A stretch of DNA of 64,000 nucleotides, taken from Ifrita kowaldi (Eukaryota; Chordata; Aves; Passeriformes; Cinclosomatidae). The position numbers and the translations under genes were made by a program. The notes beneath the pieces are model-generated. The model made no database searches and had not been told where the DNA came from. It saw nothing but the letters and a program-made list of their open reading frames with translations. Position 1 is the stretch's first letter, and every line of letters starts with the position of its first letter. This document shows, piece after piece, positions 36,279 through 50,262 of this stretch. The stretch spans positions 186,001-250,000 of the forward strand of contig VZRS01007666.1 in the NCBI GenBank assembly GCA_013398055.1, read 5' to 3'.

Positions 36279-39200
36279 AGAGAACAGGCTGGTGTATCCA
36301 GCATTTTAGCGTATTTTTAGTTTGACTGTGAAATACCAATTTCTGTTTTCATAAATGCTAGCACTGTCCGTGAGCAGTATTTAAGTCAAAGAGATGTGTT
36401 ACAGATACTGATCCAAAGCAAATTCCTGCTGTTCCAGAGAGGAACTTTTCCATTTTCTCAACTGCTCAGTTGTTTGCTCTAACCTGACCAGCTGTGTGTT
36501 TCATGCTGTATGTGGAGAGGAGCATTCAGACAAGAATGTACAAAGAGATCTGAAGTTGGCCAAAAATGTGAGCAGTTTGAAATTATGACTTGCCTTGCCC
36601 TTAGCTCATTCCTTTTGAGAAAAGAAGTGCTACTTTCTGAACGATAAAACTGCTCAGCTTGAAAAATACATTAGAAGAGAAGAGATTTTGAGGGTACCTG
36701 GCTGAGTATATAGTAGAAAAAGTTTTTAAAGTCAGCTTCCATTGAAAATATTTTTTTGTTTTTATTTTTTGAAAAAGGCCTCTGAAAATACAGAGCTAGT
36801 AAATACAAGCCATTATCAGATGTTTTTATTTGTCAATGGTGGGGTTTTTGTGTAACTGTTGTTGGCTTCCCTCTGACCTGCTGTCCTCAGTACAGCTTTT
36901 GTCTGAGCAATGGTGATACTGAACTGGTGCAGTTTCTGTCTCGTGTATGCACTGTACATTTAGAAACCACTGAGCCAGATTAAATCCAGGTTCACAATCC
37001 AAGTGTCCGCATTTCCAAGGATGTGCTCAGCCTGCCTCTAAATGTATCGCAACTCATGGCTTGTTCCAAGAGGGTTTTTTCTTGTGGATTGCTTTTCTGC
37101 GGCACACAGGCAAATAAATTGTCAAATGCCCAGAAGAGTGCTGTGAGCACAAGCACGTAATTAGTTTTAGGTAGAGCATTCATTAAAGCCAGTCAGTGAG
37201 TTCCTTAAGAACCACATAACTGATCCCCGGGATCCTGGGCTGCTGGAGCATCCTGATGCATCCAGCCTGCATCTGGGAGAGGAACCAGCTGCAGAAATGG
37301 TGTGTGAGCTCTCCTGAAGGCTGCGGGCAATGAAAAGCTCTGCTGAAAAAGGAAAAGGGTTGTCTGAAGTGACAGAACATCTCAGGGATGGCAAGTGGTT
37401 GCAAGCACTCTATCCCTTACTTAGATCAGGTTAAATTCATTTTCTACCTTTAAGTAAGTAGGAACTGAGTTTTAATTGTGGCTGCCTACGGGTCAGCTGC
37501 AGCTTGGGCTTGTGATTGATTGGGTCCTCCAGAGCAAGCCCAGATGAACACAGGACAGTCAGCAGGAGCAAACTCAGGCCAATTAGTTCCCAGTGCTATC
37601 GGCAATGCTATGGGAAATCCATTTTTTTATCAGTAAGACTGCAGCTTGCATCAGCAGTCTCCATTCCTCATAAGCAGATCATTGACTTATAAATTCTTCT
37701 GGTATCTTTGGGATGTTTTTATCCTCCAGCCTATTGCATGTACTCAATTTGAGGGGACACATCAGTAGCTGTAGCAGTGGCAGAGCTAATATTTTCTTTC
37801 AGAGTATTGTGTTATATGTCAGCTGAAACAGCAAATGCATTTTTGCAGTGTGTTTTGCTGTCAGAGAATTGCATATAAAAATCAGCACATGCTCCTACTA
37901 GCAGCCTGTGTTTCTCCTTCTGATTTAATGGGGTAAATGATCAAGGTTCCTAAAACCAGGCTGGAAACTGTGTTATGTATTGCTGCTCATTTAGAAAGCA
38001 GTAAAGCTTAGTAAGTCAAGGCAATTGATTAAGCATCTATCCTAAATTATAACAGAGCAGATCTTCATGCAGTGTCACTGGTAACATGTTTATGGCATTG
38101 AGTATTCATTGCTGCATCCTTCAGCTGAAATACATCCGGCTGCCTGAGGAGCGGGTGTGGGACTCAGTGCTGAAAATTGCCCTGCCAAGCACGGGGCTGG
38201 AATTGGTGTGGGCCAGGACTGTTGAACTTCTGGCACACCATCCCATGCAGTTAATTCTATTCTTAATGTCTCATCTCTGCTGGCAAGTTGGCCTCATTCT
38301 GCAGCTCTTTTACAGCACTCAGTCATGCGAGGAGTACGAGGTAACCCATCACCACTCTCCTTCTCACAGGTGAAGAACATCATGACTCCTGAAAAAGTTT
38401 CACAGTCCTGAGTAACCTTTCTGTTCTTCACTCAAGAGGGTTTTGTTTATTTGATAGTTTAAGTATCATTGGTCTCTTAAAAAATGCTTGTTTGCATTGT
38501 CTTTCTGAAAATCTTGCAAAAAAATAAAATAGCTAGGAAAGAGAGCAAGGAACTGCAAATTGATGGTTAAGTTTGTAAAGTATGAAAATGGAGCAGGAAA
38601 ATTAGAACCTCCTTGGTCTAGAGAAGTTTTAGAGCAGAGCTGATTGCAGTGTAGAAAAACCATTTCAGCACATCACCACATCTAATAAATGCCCAGAGCC
38701 CCTGGATATTCCATGTGCGCCCCTACACACCAACACTTGTGTGCCAATATGCTTGAGTTACTCCTGCATAAATGATTAATAGGTGAATTAATGAGTGTGT
38801 TTAATGTGTGGTCATAGAAGGTGCTTAGTGAATGTGCATTTGATGTGTTTTCCAAGAAAGTTGAGACCTAGGGGCCAGCACGCTGATGTGACTTTGGACA
38901 AGCATCCTGTAAAAGCAGCTCATGTGATAGGAGAAGTTCTGATCCCTTCCTCATCTGCATGTTCAAGTGCATAGGTTGTTATTTTTCTGACACCTCCATC
39001 ATTTATTGTCTGTGCCATATTTTTTGGCTGTAAAATAGTGCTATTTCCCCATGATCAGCCGGTTGTTCTGTAAGGGCTGTCTTCCATCAAATCCATGTAC
39101 ACTGTCAGACATGGGAGGCCTGATCCAGGCTGGGAGCCAATCATGGTGCTGCTGGCAATAAGACACACAATGAGATTTACTCTTCTAACGAGAAGAAATG

Positions 39201-40427
39201 AATCCATCAACACTGCAAGAGAAACAAATGTACCTTCTTGCATTACCAAGGGACACTCATATTTTCGATAGCGATAGATGGGCATTTGAAGTACAAAGGT
39301 ATTTTATCCTTATTATCAGTCCCTGTCAGTTGGGGCTAAATGTCATTTCCTGAGAGTTGGATTAAAGCAAGGACAAGCAGAAAGAGGTTGAGGTTTTCAG
39401 TAGATTAGACGTGTTTGCATTCACAGATCCTTTTAAACAAAGTGCTTATTGTTCGAACATTTTCAAGATGTTCTGCAGTGTCATGATTTGCCTCAGGTTA
39501 CTCAAATTGCACTTTTAATGCAAGAATTGATGGAAGTAAGCACTGGTTATCCCGTATCCCTGGTGGGGGTTCACAGCCACAGAATACATACCCTGATTGT
39601 TGCGGGGGTCTTTGCTATTGGATGAATACAGCTGTGGAGAGTCAGCCCTTCCCTGGTACTTTCTATCCCATCGTGATGAATGTCGGGCTGCAGATTATCC
39701 ACACAGACTCTGGGAGTTAAATAGACTGTATGTATTAAGTATGCAGCTGTTCTATGACTAATTTATGCCTTAATACTTTGCTTTTATCACGAGTGGTGGC
39801 GTGAAAACAGTGAGTAAGATGTTAACAAGAGGCTCTGCCTTGTTTTCAAAATCTCCTGGTAATGTCTCAATTCAGGCATTTTAATTTGGGTGGTTTTCCT
39901 TCACACTACAAAGATAAGGCAGAGGAGGAAGGGCATATTTTTGTCCTCTGGCTGTGAAAAAAGTTTTTCTCGGAAGAGAGTTATGTGGGAGCAGGATGCA
40001 TCTTAGCTCCTGCTTAAGAGCTGCTTTGGGTCAAGTAGTGAGCAGGTCTGTATCAGCTCTCTAAGCACTGGCAGATATTTTATCTCGGTGCTTTTAGAAA
40101 GTGCCTGGTTGACATTTGGCTCCAGAGATGAGATGTTTTTGTTTATCCAGATGTCTTGGATATATTTGTGGCCAGGATGTCTTCCCTGGGGTGTTGGTGC
40201 TGCCGAACAGCTACAGACACAGGAATGTAATTGCTGTGTTTTCCCTGGCAAAACCCGCACCTTGGATAACCCTTTAACGGTGCCAGTGCTTGGAAATGAG
40301 AAGTATCATAATCCACATTCTCGGGGAACCAGATAAGATCAGAGGCAGAGGAGCTGCTACAGGAAAGGGCAGGCAGAGTGTGATGAGGGACCAGAGGGCT
40401 TTGGGGAGGGAGATGGCTCTGTGATAA

Positions 40428-40498
40428 CGTCCCGGGGGCTGCCGCACGTCGCGGCGGGCTGGGGGTCAGCGGTGCAGATAACCCAGCGCTGAGCACGC
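40428..40498. promoter_or_regulatory. Short CpG-dense patch
   Basis: About 10 CpGs occur in 71 bp, with a core of four CpGs in CACGTCGCGGCGGG (40445-40458). Surrounding sequence is CpG-poor. The patch is too short for a standard CpG island, and no exon or promoter element could be attached to it. Confidence 0.25.
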
Positions 40499-42507
40499 TC
40501 TGCTTTTCCTGCCTCTTGCTTTCTCAGCCTTTTCATTAAGCTGGAATAATGCTTAGGTACTCCTGCTAGGCACTGTCAGTTTTTTCTTAGCTAGATTTAA
40601 ACATATTTATAGCACCTAAAATGTTCAAATTGGTGAAGTAATCTCCGTGCAAGTGTAGCTCAGCTCTGCTTCCCCATCGTAATGTCTCTGAAATGGAAGC
40701 ATAATGCATATTTTCCATGTGCCTGTCTGCCTCCCCCAGAAGGAAACCCCTTGCCTTTGAGTTGTTCCAAGTCCAACAGTGCCAAAATGTATTTTTGTGA
40801 AATAAAATGGCTAATTAGATCACATAAACTTTCAGAATGTAAAAAATGAAACTGTAAAACAAGCAGCTGTGCACTTGAGGTTCATCCAACCCCTTCTGCA
40901 CAAGTTGCATTTTGATCAGCCTGAAGACTGGGAGTTCACGGCATTCCCCCTTTCTGTGATCCAGCCTCAGTGATGTTCTTGAGGAACTGTCTTCTTTAAA
41001 AAATGGAGTGTTTAATTCTGTTGGGCAGCAGCCCAGTTGTGGGACTTTTTGTGTAGCACCATCTTGTAAACATCAATACAAATTCACCTCTCTGTGCTAT
41101 GCAGAATTCTGTGTCATTAAAAAATTTTATAGCCATCATGTCTCTAAAGGAACATTCTCCACAAAATGAGAATTCAGAGCTTAGTCTCCTTAACGTGGGA
41201 AGGAAGAATGCTGCCCCCTTTCTTTGTGCAAGTTTCTTATTAAGAACTGATTTGCAAGAAAGGAAAGGAATTTCAGAGGGAGGAAGGTGTCTATTCCTTA
41301 CTCCTGTATTCTGGCAGGTACTAAATAACTCTTTTCCAGAGAGCATTTATCATTATCCCTGCATTCCCACTAATGCTGCAGAGTGCCTTGACCTCCAAAA
41401 CTGTATTTGGATGGCAGACCTCTCCATGCATCCCACTGGCCTCACAAGAACTGTGGGTTGTGGTTGGTGTTACATTTTCCACTGGCCCAGACTATTGAGC
41501 CAGGAGGGATTTCATAAATAGGTGTGCTGGCAAGACAGCTTAGACCTCATCAGTTCCCAAATTCATCTGGCCCAGGCTTAGATACAGCTGGGCAGGAGTG
41601 TGGAGCTTGGCTGTCCTCAATTCCCAACTTCCCACCTCAAATGCATGGGGAGTTTCTTAAAATGCAGAGAGGCCCCAGCATGTGCTACCCAGGCCCAGAT
41701 TTCTCTTTTCTTTTCCAGAGGTTTATGTACTTGCTGAAAAATGATTACTGTTCTTAAGAGTTTGCATCATCAATATTTGCATTTGTTTGTAAAAGTATTT
41801 TGAAAATTTAAAAAAGGAACTATTAGCACACACGAGCAGTTACTGTACTGAGAGGAGGAAAATAACTTGAAAGATACAGTTATTAGTGTCAGGATTTGAT
41901 TTTCTTCTTTTTAAACAACTAAGCTTCTGAAATTATGAGGAGATGTCAGCGATAATTAGAGAATTCTTAGATTCACAGTGCAATCAACAAGTCATTTGTG
42001 TAGTTTTCCTTTCCATTCTGAACAGTTTCAGAAAGACAGAAAATCATGAGTTTATAGAGATACATGTATATTACGTATTTGTGCTTAATGCCTGCTAATC
42101 TCCATACTTCATTGAAAAAAAAAAAAACCCAAGTTTTTGTGAACAGTTTTCTTCTTTTGCAGATTTTTGCATCTGACACAGAACATCCCCCCGTGTTTTG
42201 CAGCTGTTATTTTTTACCGTGTATTCATTTCCATTCACTGACAATGTGCTTCTCTGAGACCTGTGCATGTAAACTGCTCTTGAAAACACTCAGTGCTCAG
42301 AAGTCCTATTGAAATCAATATGAGAATAGAGAACAAATACTTGCCAATTTGAGCTCTGGGTGCTTACAAATGCAGCTGTAGTGTGGTAAAGATTAGAAAA
42401 GCTCAAACATTCCTGCTATTCTAGTTCTACAGAAATGTGCCGTAATAATGTGGAATAAATATGTGGGAATAAAATCCATACTTCAGCTTAACTTCCTCAG
42501 GTAATTA

Positions 42508-42612
42508 ATATTATCATCATCATTTTATGGATGGAAAAAAAAATAGGCAGCAGAGGAACTGTAGTTTCCCCAAGGCAGAAAGGTACATTTGGAGCTGATG
42601 CTGAAATTCAGG
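42508..42612 (+). mobile_element. Possible decayed L3/MIR-type relic
   Basis: ATTATCATCATCATTTTATG leads into GGATGGAAAAAA, then GGCAGCAGAGGAACT, TTTCCCCAAGGCAGAAAGG and a GGAGCTGATGCTGAAATTCA block. The order resembles the 'ATTATTATCCCCATTTTACAGATGGGGAAACTGAGGC...CTTGCCCAAGGTCAC...GGCAGAGCTGGGATT' segment of these families, but identity is low. Confidence 0.4.
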
Positions 42613-44512
42613 TTGGCTTGATCTCTGCTCCTCTTTGCTGAGGTCTCTGGAGCTGATGCTGAAGCAGATGCTGTACTTAATTTTCATGTTCTCTTTCACT
42701 TGAGTGAGGAGCACAGTTCCTTCTCAGCTTTCTACCTCGTTAGTGAGAAGTGAGAGATATTTCCACCGGGCAGTTCAATCCATTGAAAATTCGAACTGTC
42801 ATTTTTTTCTTCCTTGACTTCACAAGCAACCTCTGTGTCCTTCTGCTCTTTTGAAAGTGTTTTAACCTGAAGTGCACGGAAATTTCAGACTTGGGGAAAA
42901 AAAAAAAGGCAGTTTGACTTACTATCACAGATATCTGGAGATGTGAGGTTACAATCTTTCCTGAGCCTTTCATTTCAATTAAAACAAGAAGAATGTGCCG
43001 TGTTATAGTGCAGTTCTCATCGTGGCTGCCCCACTGACACAGGTATGGCTGCGTGATGTGAGCATCCCAGGGCTTTGCAATTCCTGATGATTGATCCTGG
43101 GAACATCTCTAGCAGTATCCTTGGGAATAGTGGCATCAGCTCCTGGCACTGGTGCTTGTTCCCGTGGTGTGTGCCCAGCCCAGTGGAGCCTGCAGAGCAG
43201 GTTCTGTCTGCTGATAGACAGAAAGGAGTGCAAGGGCTGGACTGTGCAATCACAGAAAAGAACATTGATATCCCAATAAGAGCATGGTCCTTCCCCATTC
43301 TGAATACTTGGAGGGATGCTGCTGCTGGAACAGCAGGTGAATAAAAACTAGAGGGAAATATCAGACTCCTGTTGAAAAAATAAGGGCAAGAGACACAAGT
43401 TGGTTTGCCATAGGTTTCACACTGAGAAGTCTCAAATAGAATGTATTTCTCAGTATGTTAGGACTAATAAGAGCATTTAGTTATTTATACAGAAGAGCTG
43501 AGAGTGGTTCACAAAGAATAAACATTAAATTACCATAATTCTTCCTTCTTTCTTTACAATAAAATGCGTAAAGGAACTCTAAGAGCCCAGGAGAAAACAC
43601 CAAGAAAAATTTTTAGCTCAAACGAGAGCAAGGGATTTTTTTTTCTTAAGCAAAGTTTTCAAAGAAAATACTATTTAATATTTAGGCCTTGAAAAGCACA
43701 TGCATTCCTTTGTCACAATCAGTTCAGCATACCAATAGCAGTCAGCTTTTACTGTGAAAATGTCCACTCTGAGTTACATTAGGGTTTTTGGTTTGGGATA
43801 CAGTGTTGTAGGGCCAGAGTGTAACTGGGTTTTGACTAAGGTGAGGCTCTAATGAAGGAATTTATCTTCAGCCCTAGAGCTGGTTTTATGTCACACAGTC
43901 AATATTCCAACATTTCTTTCAATCTTTGCCTTCACTTCTGTTGCTGACCCAGTGAAAGGGAACTTGCAGGCACGGGGCACTTGTGCCTGTCAGTGCCATC
44001 CTCGCTCCTGTGTCCGTATGGACACTTAGAAAGGCTTCCCTGGATGTTAAAGGCAGCAGGCTGCTTGTATTGAGTGCTAGAAGAGAGCAAGGAATAGAGA
44101 TTGTTGGTGAAGGGTCGGAGAGCTCCCTAACGAGCACTTTGGTGGGAGGGATGCTTTGAAGCCGGGAGTGGAGGAGTACAGTCCACATTAACTTATGCAA
44201 CCTGGTGCTGTTCAAGAGGACACAAACAGACAGATGAGCCTACTTTGAAAGGTAGCCAAGATCTTCTCTGCTTTTTTTCCAGTAATCCCTTGATGTGTTG
44301 GAGAAAGGGAGAAGGGGAATGTAATGTGTTTTAATTCAGTGAGTATTGTGCAGGAAGAACAGACTATGACCTGATTTGACTTAAATACGCACAAATGTTC
44401 ACCATTTCCCTGATAGGCATTAGTCCAACCATTACACAATATGTTGAGTTGAGGGTGGGAGAATATATTGTATGAATGCAGGTTAAATAACAGCATATTC
44501 TTTCATTATTTT
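42613..44512. other. Unique non-coding stretch
   Basis: No gene or well-supported repeat. 43460-43560 has a weak resemblance to the 5' side of L3-type tails (a TTATTTATACAG...GTTCACAAAG order) that is not strong enough to call. Confidence 0.5.
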
Positions 44513-44602
44513 TGTTTGTACAGCTCCTAGCACAATGATTATAGGAGTTGCCCTCATCAGTAGCATTGCAGTAGGAATAAAAAAAAAAATTAATAAAATA
44601 AT
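44513..44602 (+). mobile_element. Ancient L3/CR1-type retroelement 3' tail
   Basis: TTGTACAGCTCCTAGCACAA (from 44516) is close to the conserved 'TGTACAG.GCCTAGCACAATGG' block. It is followed by AGTAGCATTGCAGTAGGAATA and an A-rich end with TTAATAAAATAAT, matching 'GGCGCTAC.GTAATACAAATAATAA'. Only the terminal 90 bases remain. The 50158-50262 copy belongs to the same family in opposite orientation. Confidence 0.65.
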
Positions 44603-47600
44603 TTCAAAGTAGAAGGAATAAGGAAACAACAAACTTGCAGAATGTTAAATTACTCTTTGTTTTCATTATATGTTTAAATGCATTATAAGCTGAAGGTATT
44701 TGAGTCTTTTAATCATAAAGCATTGTCAAGACAACTGGGTCAATGTGTATCTTTGATGACTGCCTTTAATTGGGGAGGGAGGGCAAATCAAGAAACTCTC
44801 TCCTTCAGGAGTACAGACAATAGTAGTAGCAGAATAGTCAAAAATATTTTAAATTGATTTTTTTTTCTCTGTTTAAGAGACATTAGACAGGCTTCTTCAG
44901 CACTGTGCAGGCTTGAAGAGAACGAGAATAACAGGAACTCATTTATATTCTGAATGCATCCCTGTCTGTGTAACCAGCTTGTTGTTGTACTCTGCAGAAT
45001 TGTTCGATGTGGATTAATATTGTTGACTAAATTTACAGAGTGCAGGGAGGGAAAGATTGAACTTTGCTGGGGTCTGGATTTTCTCTTGTTTCTTGAAAGG
45101 AGGGCAATAGATGCAGATTATTTGTGCATAGAAGGAAAAATTAAAAAAAAACAAAACCACTGACTATTTGCTAAGGGCAGAGAGAGGGCACAATTTACTT
45201 TAAGTGGTATCTCCACATTTAGCTACTGGAGGAGCAAGTGCTTGGGAAAAACCACATGGTGCTCAAAGCTTTCTCCTCCTATTAAAATAAAATAAATCTA
45301 TCCGTGCTCAGCAGTCAAGATGGAACATTAATTAATGCAATGCTGAAATCACTAGGAACAAAACTGAAATTAATCCCTTAAATATGCTATTTTTATTCCA
45401 AGACTTTAGCTTCTCTTCCCAACCTGGATGTATGTGTTTCTCTGCGAAAGTGGAGCAAGTGTATAAATGTTGACAGCATGAAGACCTCCCCGTAATGCTC
45501 TGTCTCTCCAGGGGACAGGAGAGCATTGAGCCTCCCTTGCTCTCCAAATGAGCCTTCAGGAAGAGCTGTTTCACCAGGGCTGGTGATGGAGCACTTGCCC
45601 ATTGCAGCAGCTACAGCTGGGTTTTGTGGATGAGTTGGGAAAGTTCTCCAGGCTTGGTGAGTCAGATGTGATGAGGCAGGGAAAGCGATGGACCCGGCTG
45701 ATTCTAAAGTAAATAGACTACAAAGTGTAGGTGGGGCTTCAGCAACACTAGGCATATCTGCTAATTATTTTAATTTCTTATTGCTCACTGGAGCCAGATC
45801 AATTAAGCGGAGAAGGTGATAGTAATTACTGTCTGCGATGTAGACTATCTAATTCCTTCTGGGTTGCAGGGAAGGGGGGGATAGTCAGTGAAACCCAAGG
45901 CACCCCAAAGGAAAAGCCTTTGTGCAGTGTCTAATTAGTCTGTGGAACTCGCAGACACACAACATCATTGGGAAGTTTCCCAAACCTATTTGGCCGGAGC
46001 AGTTGCGACAAGGAAGATTAGCAAATACAAGCAGGTGACTTGCTGGAGCCTGGTTTCCTGCTGGGACATCTCTTGGAGCTCCCTTCTCCAGAGCCTGTGC
46101 TGTGGCAGCAGCACTGGGCATTCGTGGGGACTCTGTCCCAGGGGATGCCTGGGAATTTGGCAGGAGCTGAGCTCGCACTGCAGCTCTCCTTGGTGCAGGT
46201 ACTTAGACAGTTTTTTCTGGAACTTGTTGAAAAAAAGTTCTCAAGATTGTCTTTCTGGCAAGGTCAACTGAAGAGGGCTCAAACAGAGCTTCTGGAGGAG
46301 AGTGAGTGAGGGGAGCACAGAGACACTGAGGGTCTTTAATATTGGCTCTTTGAGAAATGGGGATAAAGCACCAAACCGCCATAAATCCGGGGAAAGGCAT
46401 CATCTCCTGGGCTGGTAAATCTGCAGATTGTGCTAAGTGGTCTTGCAGACAGTTGTTGGATTATTCCATGACTGCCAACAACAGAATCTTTTGAACTTTG
46501 CTCCAAATTGCATATTTTGAAAGAGTATCACAAGCGTGATAAGAAGGGAGATGACTGTAATGCCCTGTTCCTGTATGACAATTTCTGTTACTCCTTATTA
46601 TTCCTTGTAATTCCTTGCAAATCAATATCTTTGTAAACCAGATGTTCCTTGTAAGTCAAAAAGAGGGAGAAGACATGAGGCAGTGATGTTTGTATAGGCC
46701 ATAAAACCAGTGCCCTGATGGACTCTCTCCCCCAGGAAAGCCTTCCATAAAATAAAAATCCCCAAATACAATTTTTAGCCCTTCTTTTATTTGCTTTTGG
46801 AGTGCAGGGTTCTTCCCATCTTTTCATTCCTGCAGCTGCAATATTACTTTTGTGTCTGTGAACTCCAGCTCTCGTGTTTTGTGCTGGTAGGAGTGAGAAG
46901 TAATTTGTTTTAAAACGAAGAGCAAAGCAATGTAAATGTGTCACCTCTAGCTTGTCTCAGAGCTGATTGGTACTGTGGAAACCATGAGAACTTGAGAATT
47001 GATTTGGGTTTTGGTGCTTCCCATGTCAAATCTGATCCTTTCTTATCTCTCCTCAGCTTAGTTGTTTCCACAGCATTTTCTCGTCCTCTGTGGAGCTCAG
47101 GCTGTGTCAGTTCTGCAGCCGCCTCCAGTTGCTCCAGATGTGGTTTCATTACAGATGGGCCTGGCAAAACTCTGGGTCCAAGCAATGTTTCTTTGGCACC
47201 ATTACTTTAAGGGTCATTTCAACACCCTAAGTTACCTCTTGACTTGTTGATGGACCACTGACCTGTGAATTTGAGGCAAATCTATGTAGATCAGTGGCCA
47301 AGGTTGTCCTTATTTTGTTTTGTGGGTAATTGCAGTTGTTCCTCTGTGACTGTGGCAGTACTTTTTCCTAGGCTTGCTATTCAGCAACATCTTTTCCTGC
47401 ACTTTCTTCCTTCTATTTCACAGCTGCTTCCAACAAAAAACTTTCTCTGTTATCTGTCTTGCCAAAATGAAATCCTGTCCTGTTGCCATTTCCATGTGTG
47501 GTGCCATGGAAGAAGAACAGACTTTCAGCTCCTGCACTATCTTGGAAGGAGAGGAGAGCAGGCTAATGGTCATTTAATGAGCTCTTCCCAGCAGATGCTA

Positions 47601-50157
47601 ATATGCCCAGAAATAACGTGGCACAAACACAGCTTTAATGAATGAAGAATGTGAAACAGGCTTTATTATAATTTTCAATTTGCGTTTGAGTTGAGCAAGC
47701 TGCATGAATACCCAAAGACATTTCTCTCTATTTGTCAACAGATGAATGCCCTCCGAATTGTTAAGGGCAACATTTTGTGAGCAGAGAGATGTTAGCCCCA
47801 GGCGTCTTGGCTAAATTGCAATTTGGGTAATTCAGTTTCACCTGCCTGAATTCCCCCTGCAGTTTCTGTTGGATGTGGAGCTCTTGCCTGCTCCTGCCCC
47901 GCACTGCTGTGCAGTCATACCATCCGCTATTAAACAGCTGCTGCCCATAAGTAGCTGAAACATTTTGGGATCCTCTGGGATGAATAGCTCTGTATAAATA
48001 TAAAATGATACCATTACCATGTTTGAAGTAAGATTTAATATAAACAAACGATTGTTTCAGTAGATGGTGCTCAGCTGAGTTACAGCAGCTCGGGGCTCTG
48101 GGGAAGCGGTGGAGTACCAGCAGTCCTCCCCTCACAGCACTCTGTGTATGAGGTTTTTCAAAGGCGGGAGTGAGGAGAGAAAGCTTTTTCTGCTTTCCAG
48201 CTGAAGAAGGGAATTATGCCTCTGAGGCAGTGGAAGTGAGCGAGCCAGCTGCTGCTTCCCAAAGCAGAGCCCACAGACTTGGGCAAAACCATCTCTTTCC
48301 CATCGCCAGAAGGGAAGTCGGTAAAGGGATGTATTTTCTGTATCTCTGGGGAGAAGTTCACTACCACCTTGTCAGTGCTCAAAGGGATAGAAGAGTATGG
48401 CCATGAGAGACCATAGCTGATTAACAGTCTCTATGCCAAGTTATAAAGTGCATTTTTCAGGCTGTGCTGTAACTCCTGGGAAGGAACCATTTCCAGGGAT
48501 GCTCTCCTAGGTCAGTTTTTATAGCTGCTATTGAGTTATCACCCAGCACAGTGGTAGTAATGACCCTGTGGTTACATTCCAGACACCAGCTTCTCTGATT
48601 TCTTGAAACATGTCTTCCCACAAAAGTTCGAAATGTCACTCACTTTACACTAATGAGAGGAAATTGTGCTGTGATCTCTGGACAGGGATTTGCTTAATGC
48701 ATACAGCCAGTCAGGCTGGACAGCACCCAAGCTTTGCAAACTAAACATTCTTTTCAGTAAACATCCTTTTTCCTCACAGCATACTTGGTTTAATACAGGA
48801 GGTGCCATTAAAAATGTGCCATTCAGTGACAGAATCATTAATATTTTCAATGGTATTTTTGATAATTCCACAGTCCAAGCATTAGTGAGGATGCAAATTC
48901 CATCACTAATAGCAAAGTTATTAAGGCACTGAGCTGCACGTCAAATAAATAGGTCATTTCTAGGTATTACAGGGAAAAGAGAAAGTGCTGATATAGAGCC
49001 AGGTCAGTGGAGATGGAGGAAGCTGTTCTGCAGTGGCACAGCCACATATGCCCTCTGCCCCAGGGGTGGGAACTGCTGGAGTAAAACCTCCTGCACCTTC
49101 TGTCTGTAGAACAGATGCAGCGTGATCCTGGAGCTCCTGGCTGGAACTGTGACTGTGGACTCATTACCCAGAGGATTGGAGAGGCTCCCTTGCAAGCATG
49201 TAGCCTGTGCAGCCTCACTAAGATATTTTTATTGAATAAGTGCAGTATTTAAAAGATTACCCTCTGTGTTTCTAACGGAAACCTCTACTTCAAACAGCTC
49301 CTTTTTTGTTGCTTACAGGAACTCCAGGAGAATCGCTAGATTTACCATCTCATTATCGCCTTCGTGGGGATGCTTCTTTTCTATTAGTGTTTTCATGTTG
49401 CCAGGCTGAAAAATGAGAAATAAGTACATAGAGACCTCTGAACAAAAGAAACCATGAGATGGATCCTCAGCTCAAGTCTAGTGTTTAACTGTGATTGTAA
49501 TCAGGGGAGCTGTGTTGAGTGACATCACCAGCAATGCTGGGCAGGACTCTGGGTGGCTGCTGTGGCTTGTCATTGACTCTCTGAAAAGCTTCTGTTTCTG
49601 AGTGTCTGAATTGAACATTAAGTGCTCTGCAAGGTGCACGCTGCTTCCTGATGTGTCATCATCTGAATTGCTGAGAAACCTCTCGTAATACTGAGTTACA
49701 GCCTAACAGAGGTTCAGAGCAAAACATTGCAGGTTCAGTGGCATAAAGCACTTTTCTTAGGAAGCTGTCACACAGTCCGTGCCCCATTTTTCAGAGGGGA
49801 GTGCTTCAATCCCTTAGTGTTGGTCTCCAGATGAGGTGATGAAGTCAGCCCCGTTCTGCCCCCATTCTGTGCGTGGTTGATGCAGACAGAGGTGCTCCTT
49901 CGGGGTGACTCACTAGCTTCCAGGTGCGCCTGTCTTTTCCCATTACAGAAGAGCACAGATGTGTCTACAGTGAATGAAAATGCTCCCAGAGGGCATTACA
50001 GTATTTCCATCCATGGCTTCTTGCCTTGTCTTTATCACCAGCATGACTTCTGCTGGTGCTGATGCTTTTAAGAATCCTGAATGCTTTATGTACTGGCGTT
50101 TTATGTGATTTGTCACTGGGAGGTCACAGTCTTTTTCATCTAATTATTTTCTACTGA
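44603..50157. other. Unique non-coding stretch
   Basis: No gene is supported. The frames at 45393-45755 (minus), 46588-46944 (minus), 47265-47645 (plus) and 47761-48135 (minus) are short and overlapping, without domains. A stretch near 47930-48090 holds CAGCTG, TATAAATATAAAATG and TAAACAAAC (forkhead-type) motifs and could be regulatory, but the evidence is composition only. Confidence 0.5.
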
Positions 50158-50262
50158 TAATTACTACTATTATTTTATGCTTACTGTTTTATGATGCCAC
50201 ATAGGGACAGAGTCCTACTGTGCTAAGCACAATGCAAACCATAATAAGGAAATGGTGCCTAC
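50158..50262 (-). mobile_element. Ancient L3/CR1-type retroelement 3' tail
   Basis: Read on the plus strand, the blocks are ACTACTATTATTTTATGCTT, then GATGCCACATAGGGACAGAG, CCTACTGTGCTAAGCACAAT, GCAAACCATAATAAGG and AAATGGTGCCTAC. This is the reverse complement order of the tail in which 'GTAGCGCCTA...CCATTGTGCTAGGCGCTGTACAAAC' and 'GACAGTCCCTGCC' are typical, so the element lies on the minus strand. It is the best preserved of the tail-end copies in the window. Confidence 0.7.

Larger units (their letters stand above)
35641..42507. other. Unique non-coding stretch
   Basis: No gene is supported. It includes a diverged 16-bp direct repeat (36241-36278), a CpG-dense patch (40428-40498), and open frames at 39055-39285 (minus) and 41099-41521 (plus, 140 codons) with no recognisable domain. 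AT-rich intervals alternate with moderately GC-rich ones. Confidence 0.5.

Noticed and set aside
39055..39285. 76-codon minus-strand open frame with retained CpGs and a mixed amino-acid composition
   Set aside because: No family was recognised, and no acceptor/donor pair or start context supports it. It could be worth a protein search but cannot be called.
43460..43560. Possible further L3-type tail
   Set aside because: Only two short blocks resemble the family, and the spacing and the 3' end do not fit.
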